NCBI GenBank assembly: GCA_028713205.1
Contig: JAQTOZ010000009.1
Coordinates: 1 to 33,978, forward strand
Direction of reading: 5' to 3'
Length of the DNA stretch: 33,978 nt
Source: Candidatus Omnitrophota bacterium
GTDB taxonomy: Bacteria > Omnitrophota > Omnitrophia > Omnitrophales > Aquincolibacteriaceae
This document shows positions 31,599 to 33,978 of this stretch, in pieces. The position numbers and the translations under genes are program-made. Under the pieces are notes generated by a model. That model was not told the DNA's origin, did no database searches, and saw only the letters and a list, made by a program, of their open reading frames with translations. The stretch's first letter is position 1; each line of letters opens with the position of its first letter.

Positions 31599-32312
31599 TT
31601 ATTCTTTTTTCTCGGACTTCACGGCCTTTTCGGTTGTTTTCTCAGCGGCAGGCGCTGCGCCTTCCTTCGCTTCTTCCTTCTTGCCTTTTTCAATGACTTC
31701 CGGTTGCGCGACTTCGCCTTCGGCGGCCGGAGCTTCTTCGACTTTCTTGGGCGCATGCAATGCAACAATCACTTCGTCCGGATCCAACTTGCAGTCAACC
31801 CCTTCAGGGAACGAAAGGTCTTTCACATGAAAGGCGTCGCCGATTTTCATGTCTTTGACATTGACTTCAAATTTTTCCGGAATCTGCGTCGGCAAACATT
31901 CGATCGGAAGTTCATGATGGACGACGTCCAGAATACCACCCTCCTTGACCCCCACCGCTTCGCCGGTGTTCAACGCAATCAACGGAACGTTGACCACGAT
32001 TTTTTCCGTCAGGGAAATGATCGCAAAATCCACGTGCTGGATTTCATCCGTCACGGGGTTATGCTGGATGGCTTTGATCAAACAGGTCTTCTCTTTGAGA
32101 CTCGCGCCTTCGACTTTGAGGTCGAGGACCACGTTTTCACCGGCCTTGGTATTGAGCGATTGCAGGAGCGCCTTGCGATCCACTTCGAGCGCCAAAGGTT
32201 GCATCCCGTGACCATAAAGAATGGCCGGGACTTTTCCCGCCCGGCGCACCGCTCGCGCGACGCGCGTACCGTCCGGTTGTCTTGTCTTCACCGCTAAAGA
32301 AACAGTATCCAT
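31599..32312 (-). CDS. rplY: 50S ribosomal protein L25, CTC (general stress) form
   Basis: A 237-residue long-form L25 (also named Ctc). The N-terminal 5S rRNA-binding domain has RRAGKVPAILYGHG near residues 23-36, followed by the TL5-type second domain (to about 190). An Ala/Glu/Lys-rich tail runs to the end (GEVAQPEVIEKGKKEEAKEG and further). AGGAGG precedes the ATG. It sits between prs and pth as in many bacteria. Confidence 0.95.
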   Translation of the reverse strand: MDTVSLAVKTRQPDGTRVARAVRRAGKVPAILYGHGMQPLALEVDRKALLQSLNTKAGENVVLDLKVEGASLKEKTCLIKAIQHNPVTDEIQHVDFAIISLTEKIVVNVPLIALNTGEAVGVKEGGILDVVHHELPIECLPTQIPEKFEVNVKDMKIGDAFHVKDLSFPEGVDCKLDPDEVIVALHAPKKVEEAPAAEGEVAQPEVIEKGKKEEAKEGAAPAAEKTTEKAVKSEKKE

Positions 32313-32365
32313 TGAAATTACCTCCTAAAAAGTATTTTTGATTTCGGAATTTTTATTTCGAAAAA

Positions 32366-33346
32366 TCAGGCTTCAACCCCCGCCTTGGAAAAAAGCGAAC
32401 TGATGGATTCGTCCTGATGAATCCGCTTGATCGCCTCAGCCAAAAGAGAGCCGACGGAAATTTGAATGATTTTCGGAAGCCTTTTCTCGGGCAGAATCGG
32501 AATCGAATTGGTCACAATCAATTCTTTAAGCTCGGAATTCTTAATCCGCTCGATGGCGGGCCCGCAAAGAATCGGATGGACCACCGCCGCGTAAATATCC
32601 AGCGCACCCGCCCCTTTGAGCGCCTTCACCGCTTCGATCAAAGAACCGGCGGTCGAAACCATGTCATCGATAATGACAACGTTTTTCCCTTCGACGGAAC
32701 CAATAATATGCATCACATGCGTCTGCGACGCATCCTCGCGCCGTTTGTCGACGATGGCCAGTTGAACATTCAGCAATTTGGCATATCCGCGCGCCATCTT
32801 GATACCGCCCACATCGGGAGATACGACAACCAAATTCCGCGGGGCCCTTTGATTGACGACATCGCCGATCACATTGATCGAATAAAGATGGTCCACGGGG
32901 ATATCAAAAAATCCCTGGATCTGCCCCGCATGGAGGTCCATCGTCAAAACCCGGTTGGCGCCCGCCTGGGTAATGAGGTTCGCGATGAGCTTGGCCGTGA
33001 TCGGAACACGCGGTTTGTCTTTGCGGTCCTGACGGGCATAGCCGAAAAACGGCAATACGGCCGTCACCCGGGCCGCGGAAGCGCGCCTCGCAGCATCGAT
33101 CAAAATCAAAAGCTCCATCAAATTTTCATTGGGCGGCGTGCACGTCGACTGAACGATAAACACGTCTTTGCCCCGGATGTTGTCGTGAATCTGGACACGC
33201 ACTTCCCCTTCGGGGAAGCGATCGACCAGCACATCGGCGACCGGGACATTTAAATGCTTCGCGATTTCAGAAACCAATTCCGGATTCGAATTTCCTCCCA
33301 ACACCACAAGCGACTTATTCCCTTCTTTTGACGAAAACCCAAACAT
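32366..33346 (-). CDS. prs: Ribose-phosphate pyrophosphokinase
   Basis: A 326-residue PRPP synthetase making phosphoribosyl diphosphate from ribose 5-phosphate and ATP for nucleotide, histidine and tryptophan synthesis. It shows the RFPEGEVRVQI N-terminal strand, FFGYARQDRKDKPRVPI, the metal-binding MDLHAGQIQGFF and the PRPP loop VVIIDDMVSTAGS. It begins 2 bp after the glmU stop with AGAGGAAAT upstream, so translation is likely coupled to GlmU. Confidence 0.98.
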   Translation of the reverse strand: MFGFSSKEGNKSLVVLGGNSNPELVSEIAKHLNVPVADVLVDRFPEGEVRVQIHDNIRGKDVFIVQSTCTPPNENLMELLILIDAARRASAARVTAVLPFFGYARQDRKDKPRVPITAKLIANLITQAGANRVLTMDLHAGQIQGFFDIPVDHLYSINVIGDVVNQRAPRNLVVVSPDVGGIKMARGYAKLLNVQLAIVDKRREDASQTHVMHIIGSVEGKNVVIIDDMVSTAGSLIEAVKALKGAGALDIYAAVVHPILCGPAIERIKNSELKELIVTNSIPILPEKRLPKIIQISVGSLLAEAIKRIHQDESISSLFSKAGVEA

Positions 33347-33348
33347 GG

Positions 33349-33978
33349 TTATTTCCTCTTTGTTTTTAGCGGTCGTGCCGGCACGCCGACAAAGACCTCT
33401 CCAGTTTTAATTTTGCTTCCGCGGGTCACCACGGCGCCGGCACCCGTGCGGGCGCTGTCAGCCACGGTCACGGGAGCGACAAAAATAGTATCCGAACCGA
33501 TCAAAACATTTTTCCCGATACGCGTTTTATTTTTCTTCACACCATCAAAATTGGCCGTGATCGTCCCGGCACCGACATTGGTCCCGTCCCCGATCACCGC
33601 ATCGCCCAAATAAGCAAGATGTTTCGCATTCACTTTCTTCCCGATCTTTGAGCGGTTCACCTCGACAAAACTACCGATGGCCGAACCGTCATCGACCGTG
33701 CTACCTGCGCGGATTTTTGCAAAAGGGCCGATCTCGCAACGGCATCCGATTTTGACACCGGACTCGATGTAACACCACGGATAAATCACGGTATCCGCTC
33801 CGATGGTGACGCCTTTGGCAACAAACGTCTGCTCCGGCGCCACGAAGGTCACCCCTTTTTCCATGTGTTGATGAATTTCCCGCATCCCCATGATTTTAAT
33901 CACTCCCGCCAAATCTTTTCGATCATTGATGCCTTGCCCTTCTACCGAGGAGGCCAGCGGAAAAGCCGAAACCGTCCG
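33349..33978 (-). CDS. glmU: GlmU, C-terminal part (cut by window edge)
   Basis: The open frame runs to the right edge: 209 visible residues beginning mid-protein. They hold the end of the pyrophosphorylase domain (VEGQGINDRKDLAGVIKIM, the family NdRxxLA linker) and the left-handed beta-helix acetyltransferase domain. KHLAYLGDAVIGDGTNVGAGTITANFDG carries the catalytic histidine of GlcN-1-P acetylation. The product UDP-GlcNAc feeds both peptidoglycan and the lipid A genes downstream in this run. Internal TTG/ATG codons near 33912 and 33888 are not the true start, since the linker sequence continues upstream of them. The N-terminal roughly 220 residues lie outside the window. Confidence 0.92.
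   Translation of the reverse strand, partial: RTVSAFPLASSVEGQGINDRKDLAGVIKIMGMREIHQHMEKGVTFVAPEQTFVAKGVTIGADTVIYPWCYIESGVKIGCRCEIGPFAKIRAGSTVDDGSAIGSFVEVNRSKIGKKVNAKHLAYLGDAVIGDGTNVGAGTITANFDGVKKNKTRIGKNVLIGSDTIFVAPVTVADSARTGAGAVVTRGSKIKTGEVFVGVPARPLKTKRK

Noticed and set aside
1-33978. Mobile elements, CRISPR arrays, tRNA or rRNA genes, prophage
   Set aside because: I saw no transposase or integrase frames, no regularly spaced repeats, no cloverleaf-like sequences and no phage genes; gene content is housekeeping and metabolic throughout.

Overview
The window suggests an uncultured diderm (LPS-bearing) bacterium. It encodes most of a lipid A pathway (LpxA, an LpxC-FabZ fusion, LpxI, LpxB, MsbA), BamA and a Skp/OmpH chaperone. 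It also carries a sigma-54 activator and a small secreted protein resembling the exosortase-associated TIGR04073 family. LpxI in place of LpxH, the LpxC-FabZ fusion and the TIGR04073-like protein together point to the PVC superphylum, and Omnitrophota is my best guess. That is inference from gene content; no 16S or other marker for placement lies in the window. Coding is dense, base composition looks even throughout, and I see no insertion sequence, integrase, CRISPR array or tRNA.

Region 1 (1-5279, minus strand) is an aspartate-family amino-acid operon read hom, thrC, an ApgM-like gene, lysC, then cimA, which runs off the left edge. A good sigma-70-type promoter lies in front of hom. The ApgM-like protein sits where a homoserine kinase is expected, but it appears to have lost nearly every catalytic and metal-binding residue of its family. 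Region 2 (5441-9412) holds a small secreted protein of unknown function on the plus strand, then msbA, a small membrane protein and a secreted HExxH metallopeptidase on the minus strand. Region 3 (9507-11602, plus strand) is a Gfo/Idh/MocA oxidoreductase fused head-to-tail with lpxB, an arrangement recalling the gnnA-lpxB context of 3-amino lipid A. Region 4 (11580-13806, minus) is the TIGR04073-like gene, a terminator and glnA. glnA has a near-consensus sigma-54 promoter and an upstream inverted repeat at enhancer distance.

Region 5 (13880-19845, minus) is a redox module: a long acyl-CoA dehydrogenase homologue, an ETF:quinone oxidoreductase-like flavoprotein with eight cysteines in its ferredoxin tail, ETF beta and a divergent ETF alpha. 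No ligase, hydratase or thiolase accompanies them, so the substrate is unknown. Region 6 (20121-33978, minus) is a long co-directional housekeeping run read glmU (partial), prs, rplY/ctc, pth, rpsF, ssb, rpsR, rplI, dnaB, bamA, skp, lpxC-fabZ, lpxA, lpxI and finally a NifA-like sigma-54 activator. Several junctions are ATGA or GTGA overlaps, which implies coupled translation.

The most unusual items are the stripped ApgM-like protein inside a threonine operon, the ACAD/ETF/ETF-QO module with its altered cofactor motifs, and a sigma-54 activator translationally coupled to lpxI in the same window as a sigma-54-type glnA promoter.
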